Shown here one piece after another: positions 13,301-22,224 of a stretch of 64,000 nt of DNA. The position numbers and the translations under genes are program-made. Numbering within the stretch: position 1 is the first letter of the stretch; every line of letters begins with the position of its first letter. The notes beneath the pieces are model-generated. The model did no database searches. It was given only the letters and a program-made list of their open reading frames with translations, and was not told where the DNA came from. The DNA lies in NCBI GenBank assembly GCA_037903475.1, contig JBAJFG010000549.1:2170001-2234000 (forward strand), written 5' to 3'. Source of the DNA: Ancylostoma caninum. Lineage: Eukaryota; Nematoda; Chromadorea; Rhabditida; Ancylostomatidae.

Positions 13301-14212
13301 GCTGTCCATCGGGTCCAGCCGGACCTGGTGGTCCGTCTGGTCCAGGCTCTCCTGGAGGACCAGCAGGACATGTTGTGCATTCTTTGGGGTCGGATCCTTT
13401 CTTTGGATAGTCATTACCATTCTGACCAGGAGTGCCATCTTGTCCATTCTCACCGTCCTGGCCAGGTTCACCAGGCTGTCCTGGAGGACCTGGAGGTCCT
13501 GGAGGACAGGTATTCGGCTGTGCTCCGCAGTTGCAGCCGCCCTTTATAGGTGGTGCTGCCGCCGGTCGGGAGATTGAGCCTTGACTAGAAACTCCTGTGG
13601 AAGGGGAATCGTAAACTTGACGGGGGATTCTTGCAGCTGTGTTGGTGAGGATCATTTTTGCCCAAGCGTCGTCGGCGAAGCCCTTTAATAGAAATAATTG
13701 GTGTAAAAATATGTGAAAAGATAATGCTCACCTTGAATTCTCTCAGCTCCTCCATGGAATCATCGTAGAAACTGTTAATATCATTGACTATGTATCCAAA
13801 AGCTGCCACAGAGATGACAATAAGTGTGACGCTAGTAGCGGACGCACATCCGACTAAGCAGCGAGTCATTTTGTAGAGGCTTATTCGTTTGGTTACGTGT
13901 CTTCTTTATATACAGGGGGAAATAACCAGATTTTTTTTTCTCGTCACGGGTCATAGGAAGTGTAACCCGGGATCATGCGTCATGTTTATGCAGTTTTCCG
14001 GTTCATTATGGCTTATGAGTGACAAATGTGCGTGGGAAAACGAAATTTCGCCTACATATTCCCGCTCGTTTTTTTTTTTCATAATTTCTGCTGATATTTG
14101 AACCTTTCTTTCCAGGGAAGAAGAAAAGGAAGAAGAAGATCCCGACGATGCTCCTAGCATCTCAGTGCTCATCAGCGTCACACTTTCCCTCCTATTCCTT
14201 TACACTATGTAA
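7367..14212 (+). CDS. Secreted or GPI/TM-anchored protein with DOMON-like N-terminal region and charged tail
   Basis: Eleven exons join in phase to 381 residues: 7367-7435, 7808-7921, 7984-8070, 8128-8226, 9377-9497, 9568-9647, 10131-10214, 10349-10465, 10520-10750, 10842-10888 and 14116-14212 (stop TAA). Exon 1 encodes a signal peptide ending near LGAPLSNE. Residues about 38-120 resemble the DOMON fold of ferric-reductase-like proteins ([14 protein letters not shown], then [13 protein letters not shown] and GYVGV). DOMON domains bind heme or sugars; function here is inferred only. Next come a Cys-containing segment, a proline-rich stretch, a Lys/Glu-rich coiled-coil-like segment ([16 protein letters not shown]), a Thr/Asp/Glu-rich region and a hydrophobic C-terminus ([16 protein letters not shown]) like a GPI signal or TM anchor. 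An alternative in-frame acceptor at 10336 would add SFVQ. The 3227-bp last intron holds two collagen genes on the other strand. The exon 2 acceptor is weak, and an exon may be missing in 8227-9376. Confidence 0.65.
8227..9376 (+). other. Long intron of the DOMON-like gene
   Basis: A 1150-base intron in a gene whose other introns are mostly short. I find no phase-compatible exon, RNA gene or mobile element, but a missed small exon is possible because the encoded domain looks shortened here. Confidence 0.35.
9713..9745. repeat. Short AGCTT tandem repeat
   Basis: An intronic run of about five AGCTT/TAGCTTAG units within the DOMON-like gene. Confidence 0.6.
10936..10941 (-). terminator. Poly(A) signal AATAAA of nested collagen 1
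   Basis: AATAAA on the minus strand about 25 bases downstream of the collagen stop codon. Confidence 0.6.
10966..11919 (-). CDS. Cuticle collagen (nested, antisense gene 1)
   Basis: Two exons on the minus strand, 11919-11779 and 11721-10966, give 298 residues. Exon 1 encodes the short N-terminal region with one hydrophobic span ([14 protein letters not shown]) and [17 protein letters not shown]; exon 2 begins EFANDAW, matching the FK-x2-ANDAW junction of nematode cuticular collagens. A subtilisin-like site (RNKR, about residues 75-78) precedes the Cys cluster CGC-x6-C (about 84-93). Two Gly-X-Y blocks follow, separated by a break with CIQC (about 137-140), and the C-terminal Cys pair is in YCPC. 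These proteins are secreted by the hypodermis, trimerise and are cross-linked in the cuticle. An AATAAA on this strand lies at 10941-10936, about 25 bases past the stop. The whole gene sits inside an intron of the plus-strand DOMON-like gene. Confidence 0.93.
12052..12881. other. Spacer between the two nested collagen genes
   Basis: AT-rich DNA with no exon. It should contain the promoter of collagen 1 (a weak TATTTAA on the minus strand lies just below it, near 11957-11965) and the 3' end of collagen 2 (an ATTAAA on the minus strand near 12780-12775). Confidence 0.4.
12882..13869 (-). CDS. Cuticle collagen (nested, antisense gene 2)
   Basis: Two minus-strand exons, 13869-13732 and 13682-12882, give 312 residues. 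Exon 1 has one hydrophobic span and [21 protein letters not shown]; exon 2 starts [10 protein letters not shown], again the cuticular-collagen junction. A dibasic-type RIPR (about 64-67) precedes the Cys cluster CNC-x6-C (about 96-105). Long Gly-X-Y runs rich in PGQ triplets follow, broken once by a segment with CTTC, with YCPC near the end and a final GYRVF. The cysteine pattern and the C-terminal GY match the neighbouring collagen at 10966-11919, so the two look like an old tandem duplication that has diverged in its triplets. A TATATAAAG box lies about 35 bases upstream. The gene is nested in an intron of the opposite-strand gene. Confidence 0.93.
13904..13912 (-). promoter_or_regulatory. 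TATA box of nested collagen 2
   Basis: TATATAAAG on the minus strand, 35 bases upstream of the ATG at 13869. It supports a promoter belonging to the nested gene itself and not shared with the host gene. Confidence 0.6.
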
Positions 14213-14526
14213 CATTAGCAATTTCCCGTGCTTTGCCACAATTTTTCTTTTCTCTCATCATTGGAATTCGATGACGTCATCAATCTCAAACTGAGAATTA
14301 AGAAGAAACTTGCATGTAATTAACCCGGTTCATTAGTTAGTCTAGTTGAATGTGCTACTAATACGTAAAGATGTAGTATAATGTTACCTATTATTGATTC
14401 CTGTGATAACAACTGCATTTTGACTGTGTTTCTTTTCGAACGTTTTAAATTTTGTATGAATTAGCGTTGTGAGATCGGCTCTAATGGAGTCCATTGTAAC
14501 GAAAATGAATCAGTTACTTTTTTTCC

Positions 14527-14532
14527 AATAAA
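14527..14532 (+). terminator. Poly(A) signal AATAAA of the DOMON-like gene
   Basis: AATAAA 315 bases past the stop at 14212, followed by a T/GT-rich stretch. It is the first canonical signal after the final exon. Confidence 0.5.
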
Positions 14533-14549
14533 AATGTACCTTTGTTGAA

Positions 14550-16100
14550 GTTACAAGGCTATGGCTATTGTCTCTGCTCGAGTCACATATATGTGTAGGT
14601 GCACGAGAAAAACATCATAAAAGGAGAAAATGACGCTCCGAATCTCTCAAGCATGGCTGACTTTTTCTGTAGAAAAGTGGTGATCATAGGCTCCCTGTTC
14701 ATCCAATTCATCTACCTACCTAGATTTGTTGTCTCGAAGGACCGTTTGTTAAAAGTGAAACTGGTCAATGTCTGTGCGTACCTATCTATGTAGAAAGTGA
14801 AGAGAGAAAAAGGTAAATAAGAGAAAACAATACGAGGAAGAACAGCTGAGATTTAGATACGATCGCAGAGTATGGACGGCAATCGATGGACTTTTCGGAA
14901 GACCAAAAGGAAGACCAAAAATGGACGGAAAACGGAAAGCGTGAAACGGAAAATTCCGTCCACCCCTGGTGGAGAACTCCAAAGTGGTTCTCTTCTTGAG
15001 GACGAGGATTCGAGAAAATAAGTGGAAAAATATTTTCAGTAATTTCTCTGAAATTTCGATGGCGCGTGCAATAAATAAGGCCTAGGTCAGTGTCACGAGT
15101 CATGGATAAAATCCCGCGCAAGATCTATGTATCTCGTTAGCTATAGTGAAATCGCAGGAAACAGCTAGTTGCCTTGTAGTCGTCATTCCACATGTTGTCG
15201 TGAGCCTATGCAGTCGAGTAGTTCTGTTATAATTGCTTGGTTTGAAGGAGTTTTTTCTTCTGTGGTGCTAAATTCCGAATTCTGGATCGACGGGAATAAT
15301 GTCCCTTACGAAGTTGCTGGGTGCTACGAGTTCGAGTTGTCGGTGTCTAAAATGTTTTTCCACCTAGTTCTTTCCAGAAGTGCAATAGCAAGAGTTGAAT
15401 GATGGAACTCTTATCTAGAGAATGTTCAGGAGTTAGGAGAGAACATGCTGGAAGAAAACAGGTGATTGTGCGAGATGCATTGTTACTTTCTGTCAGCTGA
15501 CAGAATTGCATTTGACAGGAAGGCTTGCTCTAGATCAAGCGGCTTTGAAGGCATTGTCTGAATCTAATCAATACTTCTTTTAATTCTTGGATTCATTTTA
15601 CTGTTAAGTTTTCATAAGGTTTCCATTCCAACGCTAAATCAGAATTTTCCTTCTTTCTTGCATGTATATATTGGTTCTGCAGTGGTTTTCGAAGGCGCTG
15701 TTTGTGTGATGTTCGATTGTTGTGTGCTCATGTGCAACCAACATATGTTGACCACATGTTACGGGGCTTGTTTGTTGGTTATTTTGAGGGCAAGGGTTGA
15801 GGTGAAGGATTGTAAAAGATCGTGATCGGTGACAGCCACGTTAGGTAGACTTCTAGTATAAAACTTGAACAAAGGTGATTTCTTGATTGCCTTTGAATCT
15901 TCATTGATCTCGTATTGAGATCATCTCATCGATCAATCATTTGAACACAACCCCGTATGAGGAATTGACTTCGGTCTAAGCCATCCCTTGATTCGTGCAG
16001 CGATTGATTCACCCATACAGCTGTTCACTTCTGTTTATTTATTTACTTATTTTGTTCTCTAGCTCAGAGTTTTACTATTTATTGGGCACTATTCCACTTT
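14550..16100. other. Intergenic, nothing recognised
   Basis: About 1.5 kb with only short frames lacking splice support or recognisable motifs. Confidence 0.4.
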
Positions 16101-16104
16101 TTCT

Positions 16105-16617
16105 GCCCCAAAATCTCAAAATCAAGAATTTCTCTGAAGCTTCGCCTGGAGAGGTTATTTGACATGCTGATCACGAATATCATACTCATTTGTGTAGTAA
16201 CTCCATTTGGGTAGGGTTACGGTAGGGTTAGGGTAAGTAAGGTATCTCACGGAATCACCTGAATTTTTGTCTACGGGGCTCACTTGACACGCTGATTACG
16301 AATATCACATTGATTTTGCAAGTGGAACGCAATTTTGAGATCTTTCTGTGGAAGGCACTTGCCCCAACTCTACCGTAACCTTACCCAGATGGGGTTGCGG
16401 CACTAAACGAGTGTGATATTCGTGATCAGCATATTAAATAACCCATCTAGACAAAAATTCAGACGAATCTATGAGATGGTGTACTTACCCTGACCCTACC
16501 ATAACCTTACCCAAATGAGGTTACGGCACAAAATTAGTGTGATATTCGTGATCGGCATGTCAAATAACCTCCCTGGACGAAGTTTCAGAGGAATTTTAAA
16601 TTTTTAAGATTTTGGGA
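16105..16617. mobile_element. Foldback element with telomere-like internal motifs
   Basis: The left arm (about 16105-16200: CCAAAATCT, then TTATTTGACATGCTGATCACG) and the right arm (about 16530-16617: CGTGATCGGCATGTCAAATAA, then AGATTTTGG) are imperfect inverted complements. Inside lie telomere-like words: GGGTAGGGTTACGGTAGGGT near 16209, CTACCGTAACCTTACCC near 16370 and ACCCTGACCCTACC near 16488. No protein is encoded, so this is a non-autonomous palindromic element. A similar architecture occurs at 54036-54426. Confidence 0.65.
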
Positions 16618-16667
16618 CAGAACAAGTGGAACAGTGCCATTTATTGTTTCCATTATTCGTTCGCATG

Positions 16668-17048
16668 CTCGTTCATTCATTCATTCATTCATTCATTCAT
16701 TCATTCATTCATTCATTCATTCATTCATTCATTCATTCATTCATTCAATCATTCATTCATTCATTCAATCGATCATTCATTCACTCATTCATTCATTCAA
16801 ACCATTCATTCATTCATTCATTCATTCGTAGCATTTATTCATTCATTCATTCATTCATTCATTCATTCATCCACTCATTCATTCATTCATTCATTCATTC
16901 GTAGCATTCATTCATTCATTCATTCATTCATTCATTCATTCATTCATTCATTCATCCACTCATTCATTCATTCATTCGCTGCATTCATTCATTCGTTCAT
17001 TCATTCATTCACTGCATTCATTCATTCACTCACTCAATTTTGTTTGCT
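16668..17048. repeat. ATTC/TTCA tetranucleotide microsatellite
   Basis: A long run of CATT/ATTC units with scattered substitutions and short interruptions (GTAGCATTC, ACTGCATTC). Reading frames through it give artefactual FIHSFIHS repeats and are not genes. Confidence 0.95.
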
Positions 17049-18345
17049 CATTTACTTGCTCACTCATGCCTCACATTAGTCACTCACTCACTTCCTCACA
17101 CATCCATTCAGTGATCTCCGAATTAATTTCCTTGATGAATTCCATTGAAATTTTCTAATGGAAGGCCGCCCCTCTCTCCTTTGTTTTATCTATTTTTCCT
17201 TCTTTTCTTTCTCATATCCCTCCAGTTTTTCAAATTAGACAGGCTGCCCTTGAGCAAAGTTTCCAGCAGGCTGTGGTTGTAATCCGTCTTTTAACTTACA
17301 TTTATGTTCATTTATTTTTCTAGTCGCCCAATGCTCAAATCCCTCAACTACTTAATTAGTTTTTTACTAATTTCAGCTATGGGGCTCCTCGGCTCCATAT
17401 CATCCCCAATCAAATGGACAGGCTTAGCTTTTTGTTGACAAGCTGAAACTAGGTATCAAAAAACATAGAGGGGAGGAGAGGCTATCGGAAGAAAAACTGA
17501 ATGTGGACTCTCTAAATGAAGCTTTGCTTTCTGTTAAAATTTAGAAGAATACTTATTTGGGGAGCTTTCTTGCCGTGAGATGCATAATTACACCTTCTGT
17601 TTTCTCTCACGTCATATTTCAGTTTTGGGGCTCCTCGCACTGAGTGACAATCTGCTTTCAAAACGTTATAATGTTTCTTTTTGAAACGAAATCCTCCAAG
17701 CAATGAATAAATATGTGGTGAAATCCGGCGAAAACACCAATGAGCATGTGTTTAATTGCGTGCATTTCCCGGCTGACTACGTGGGCAGCAGCGTTGGGGT
17801 GTAGCTGTGCGCATGTGCGTAGCTGGTGTTGATAGGATAAACTCTGATAAATGATGGTTTTAGGCACAATAAATCTAATGGCACACACGCCTGCTCTGCC
17901 ATCCCAACATACCAGCCAGCTCGCCTCGCCTCTCACACTCATATCCGCGCCTGCACTGCCGTGCTATCACCTCAATTCCCTCACCATCCCTCAGATTGTT
18001 TCTTCTGTGTTTGTAGTCGAATTTTTAATATAAATTTACGTGTTCTCTCTCTTTTCGGAGAGGAACAAAAAAAAAGGAAAAATGGGCCTGTCTTGGTGTT
18101 TTTTTACAGCAGTAATTCCTACTCCTACAAACTTGTCCATATTTTCGAGCTTTTCCAGTACGTGAACTACAGCGACATCTTGTCACATGAATTGGTTTTA
18201 TGATAGCTGAGGCCGTCTGATCTGAGCAATATCAAGAGGATCCTCTAATAGACCGAAATAGTATGTTCTATGACCTGTTCCATGCTAAATATGCTCACAA
18301 AGTGCTAGGACACGCATTCATTAAATGATAACTAGTCAAACAAAA
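17049..18345. other. Intergenic, nothing recognised
   Basis: Pyrimidine-rich and low-complexity stretches without a supportable exon on either strand. Confidence 0.4.
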
Positions 18346-18518
18346 GATGGTTGACATGACACGTAATCATATAGACTATGTATTGTTAGGAGACGCAGGA
18401 CGCGAAAGTTGGTTTGCTAGCCTGGTTTGGCATTGTTATGCGATCAAGAATAATAGCGCAGTTGTGTACCAGCTGCTGAGCTCTTCTGGGTTAGGATTCA
18501 TAAACGCAAAACCAATGA

Positions 18519-18665
18519 TAACCAGGTTAGCAGCAAGCCGACGTCTACGTCCTCCGTCTCCTACCATTACGTAGTTTGTACGGTAACCACTCACGCTAAC
18601 TATGGTTGAGAGGTTTTTCTGGGAGATTAATGTTTCACGGATCCCAGTCCCGAAGCATTTTTAGT
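18519..18665. repeat. Dispersed repeat, copy 1
   Basis: Shares a series of words in the same order with about 32665-32795: ACCAGGTTAGCAG, ACGTC-rich core, CTAACTATGGTTG-like, ATTAATGTTTCACG-like and CCCGAAGCATTTT-like. It looks like an old copy of an uncharacterised repeat family. Confidence 0.45.
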
Positions 18666-19290
18666 AGTATGATGTTTTAATGGAAGACCCAGTTAATTAC
18701 GTAGAGTTTTCCACTTAATTCTGCTGTGAGAAAACAGAGAATTTACGTTGTACAAGGAAACAAGGAAGGAAGTGCCTTTTACTGAACCACAGCACGTCTA
18801 TATGGGTTACTGGCAAGAAAACAAATGTTAGATCTCAGACATTTTCAAGAGAAAAATAGAATATGTTTGAGGTTCCAAACTATAATAGAATCCTAATGGC
18901 TCAATTTAGAAGGAATAGAGTTTGTGGAGATTACTAAAGATTTCATGGAGTCTCCACCGATGTCGTTCCTATGCTTTGCAATGTTATTACCTACTAGAAA
19001 TGGTACATAGAGAATGAAAACAAGTTATGGTCTAGAAAAACTTCTCACAAACGAAATTTCTAGGAAACGGGAGGAGAGCGCTAGCGGAAACATTGTAGCG
19101 GCTTGATTCAGAATGTTTTATACGGAACTAGCATGACACTTGAATTAACCACTAGCCACAGCGCAGTCCTCGAAAGTGTCCCTCTGCGGTTTCCATAAAA
19201 AGTTTCCTCCATTCTGTTTTCCTCGAATTACCTTCATTGCCTCTTCCAATTGTACTAATATAAGCTTGTCTGTCAGATCTAATTTGCCTA

Positions 19291-19296
19291 TTGCAG
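19291..19296 (+). promoter_or_regulatory. Probable spliced-leader acceptor of the galectin gene (TTGCAG)
   Basis: TTGCAG 22 bases upstream of the ATG at 19318, after a T-rich tract. It fits an SL addition site and a short 5' UTR. Confidence 0.45.
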
Positions 19297-19317
19297 GGAT
19301 CGACTCGAAACGCCAGA

Positions 19318-21976
19318 ATGAAGTGTGAGTGTCCTTAGGGATTTGTCGGAGTACATGTGCTCGGAGCCCTAGGTTTCTTTGAAGAACGAAAAGTGGTTTT
19401 TTTCTTCAGGGTTACTGCTGCTACTTGTTGCTTACGCGTTTGCCGACGATAGCTCTAAAGAGGCAGCAGAGAAAAATGCTAAGGAATCGAAGGAGAAGAA
19501 CTACAGGAAATACATTGGAGAGCAGGACTATGTAAGAGAATCAATCATTTGCCTCAAAAGCCCGATTATTAAGTGGCAGAAATAGCTCTTGTCCCATGCG
19601 TGAGATTTGGAAAAATTGACAATTATTGCTGCATAATTATGAAATTCATAGTACTATTCCAGAGGCTTCCATTCAAAACGCGAGTGAGCGAGGCTTTCGT
19701 CGTTGGTCAGACTATCCATGCTGTGGGAACCCTGAGTGAGAAGCCAACGAGGTGATCTAGCAAGAAATTATTTCTGGAATTATTTCAAGAAAAAATACTT
19801 AGTAAATTTCGAGGAATGAGCGGAAATTTCTGGAGCTCCGCCCACTTTCTTCAACTAGTCAACAACTACATAGCTAGGGAATCTGCCCTTTCATAAATTA
19901 TTCATTTTCAGAGTTGACTTCAACTTCCACAAAGGAGCCGCGAAGGATGTTGATCTCCCACTGCACTTCTCCATCCGGTTTGATGAAGGTAGAGACAATA
20001 GATCTCAAATGGTCTTTGAATCGAACATCCCACTACGATTTTCAGGAATCTTCTCTGGAAAATTTGTTTACAACACATTCAAAGACGGAAATTGGTCCGA
20101 TAATGAGCAGCGCATCTCAAACCCCTTCAAAGCTGGCCAGGAATTCGACCTCAGAGTGAGGATCCTGGAGGGAAAATTCCAGGTAAATCATGAAAACTTC
20201 AAGATCTGATTATAGAAACTACTGGGACTCCTCTTATTATTATTCTGATAGAGATGGAAAAAGACACAAAATTTTTGAAGAAAAACAATAAACAACTACT
20301 TCTAGGTGTTCGCCAATCGCGTTGAAGTCGGTGTTTTCGAGCAAAGACAGGCTCTCGATGGAGTAAGTTCCATAGAAGTTGTTTAAAGCCGTGCTTCCGA
20401 GGAAGTACACTTCAGATCGACCACGTCTCTATCCGCGGTGACCTGACAAAGCTGCGCCTGTTCCACTATGGTGGCAGAATCTTCCCTAACCCATACATGG
20501 CAGTTGCTGAGCTGACCCCAGGAAAACGTCTTGACATCTCTGCTCTTCCAACTGGTAAGTGCCATTGTCAAATTGGTCCAAACATTAGCATGAGGGCGCA
20601 GCGGTGATGATGGTGGCGAAGAAAATGCAAAAAAAGTTTTGGTTGGGTCTGCATTAGTGTGTAAAAAGCAGTAAACAACCAGATTTAGGGCAGATTTGTA
20701 GACAAATTTTACCCTCTTCGTTTTTCTGTCTCCAGGTTAGGTTTTTCTTTAGAAGGTAGGAAGTTCATAGCATCGCCAAAGCTAAACCATTTCTCCAAGC
20801 ATAGGCACTTCCTACTGAACAGTACTTTAGGCAAGCGCGTCAACATCAACCTCTACCGAGCAAACAAGGAATATGCCCTACAGGTATGCATGTTTCACCA
20901 GAATAAAAGCTATGAGATGGCAAAAAAAAGACACTACAGCTTCCCCAAAGGGTATAGAAGTTGCTTAGACACCTTATTAGTCAGCACTGATTTCTGCTCA
21001 TGCCTACTACCACATACATGAGTGTCATTGTAAGGAGTTAGATACCACTAGTGAAAAGTTGCATGAAAACCAGATTTGACCGAGATTTGTGGAGACAGAA
21101 CGTTAGGCTTTTTCCGATTCGTGAAGAATCAGATGGAATACACGCAAAATGCCTAGAAATTCTGACTACCACCAAAAAGAATGATATCTCCATGGAAATT
21201 TGAAATTTGTGCCACAACAAGCCCATGAAACCAGAGGTTCTGGCCAAATTTTCATATGATCACCCGACTTGACACAAAATGTGTGTATTTTGGAGTTTTG
21301 TAGAAAATTTTTTCCTAGCAGAAGATGTGAAGTTTGTGGAAGAAACGTTGAAGAAGGAAAAGGATCAGTTACGCAACAAAAAAAAATTCCTGAAAGAACG
21401 GAGTGACATTTTTTCACTTTAGCAGTAACGGTTGGATAAAGCAGCTAGAACGATGTTTTTTGTCATTTTGAATTCATCGTATATTTAGCAATTTCAAAAA
21501 TTTTGTCAATGAGCCCGTCATTGCAAGGTACAATTAATGAAATATATTTGTGTTTTCTAAGAAGTGAATTTTTCCAGGTATCCATCCGTTTCAACGAAGG
21601 AGCTATTGTCCGTAACGCTATGAACAACAACGTCTGGGGCAAGGAAGAACGAGAAGGAGACATGCCCATCAGCAAGGGAGAAGTGTATGTCGTCATGGAT
21701 GCTTTCCTGGATTGGATTCTTCGGAATGCTTAGAATTCTCGTTTCAGCTTTGACATCACGATTATCAACGAGGAGTTCTCGTTCCAAATCTTCTTCAACG
21801 GAAAACGATTTGCCGCTTTCTCACACCGTGGATCACCAACGGACGTTAAGACCCTGGAAATTGATGGAGACGTTGAGGTAAACCTGAAAATCCTGCTTTT
21901 TCGTGTCCCCACCCCATGAAATCCTTTCTTGTTTCAGATCCATACCGTCACAATTAACGACGCTCCTGGAATCTAG
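19318..21976 (+). CDS. Secreted tandem-repeat galectin (two CRDs, signal peptide)
   Basis: Ten exons join in phase to 337 residues: 19318-19324, 19410-19531, 19663-19751, 19912-20182, 20306-20362, 20416-20554, 20831-20883, 21578-21684, 21748-21877 and 21938-21976. Exons 1-2 make a signal peptide (MKWLLLLLVAYAFA) and a Lys/Glu-rich linker. CRD1 (about residues 44-200) has HFSIR, FVYN, W-x3-E-x-R (WSDNEQR), NPFKAGQEF and HVSIRGDL. CRD2 (about 205-337) has VSIRF, VRN, VWGKEER, MPISKGEVFDITI and FSHRG. Galectins bind beta-galactosides through the H-N-R, N, W-E-R set. CRD1 carries one extra residue between W and E, and CRD2 lacks the usual His of HFNPR, so the domains probably differ in sugar preference. 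Most galectins leave cells without a leader, so the signal peptide is notable. The gene is tail-to-tail with the FAR gene. Confidence 0.9.
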
Positions 21977-22224
21977 AGCCAAAAAATGTACCTATGATAT
22001 CTATTTAGATCGTCTATCAATTGTATATTCGCAGAGTTATGATGAAGTTATTCGGTTTTTTTCAACGAGTTTCATTGGGCAAGGGATGAATACACAGAAA
22101 CATCGGTAAATCGGGTGAATAGCGAACTAACACATATTAATTGGGGTTCTCCTGCAAAGTATACAATCGTTTTTATATGGTACTGAACAACACCAACACA
22201 TAACTCAGCACATCAACTCGACAA

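Noticed and set aside
12804..13577. Long plus-strand open frame (257 codons) across the second collagen
   Set aside because: It is the antisense shadow of the Gly-X-Y repeat; the minus-strand reading has collagen motifs, Cys clusters and correct splicing.
16612..17079. 155-codon frame of FIHS repeats
   Set aside because: Pure translation of the ATTC microsatellite.
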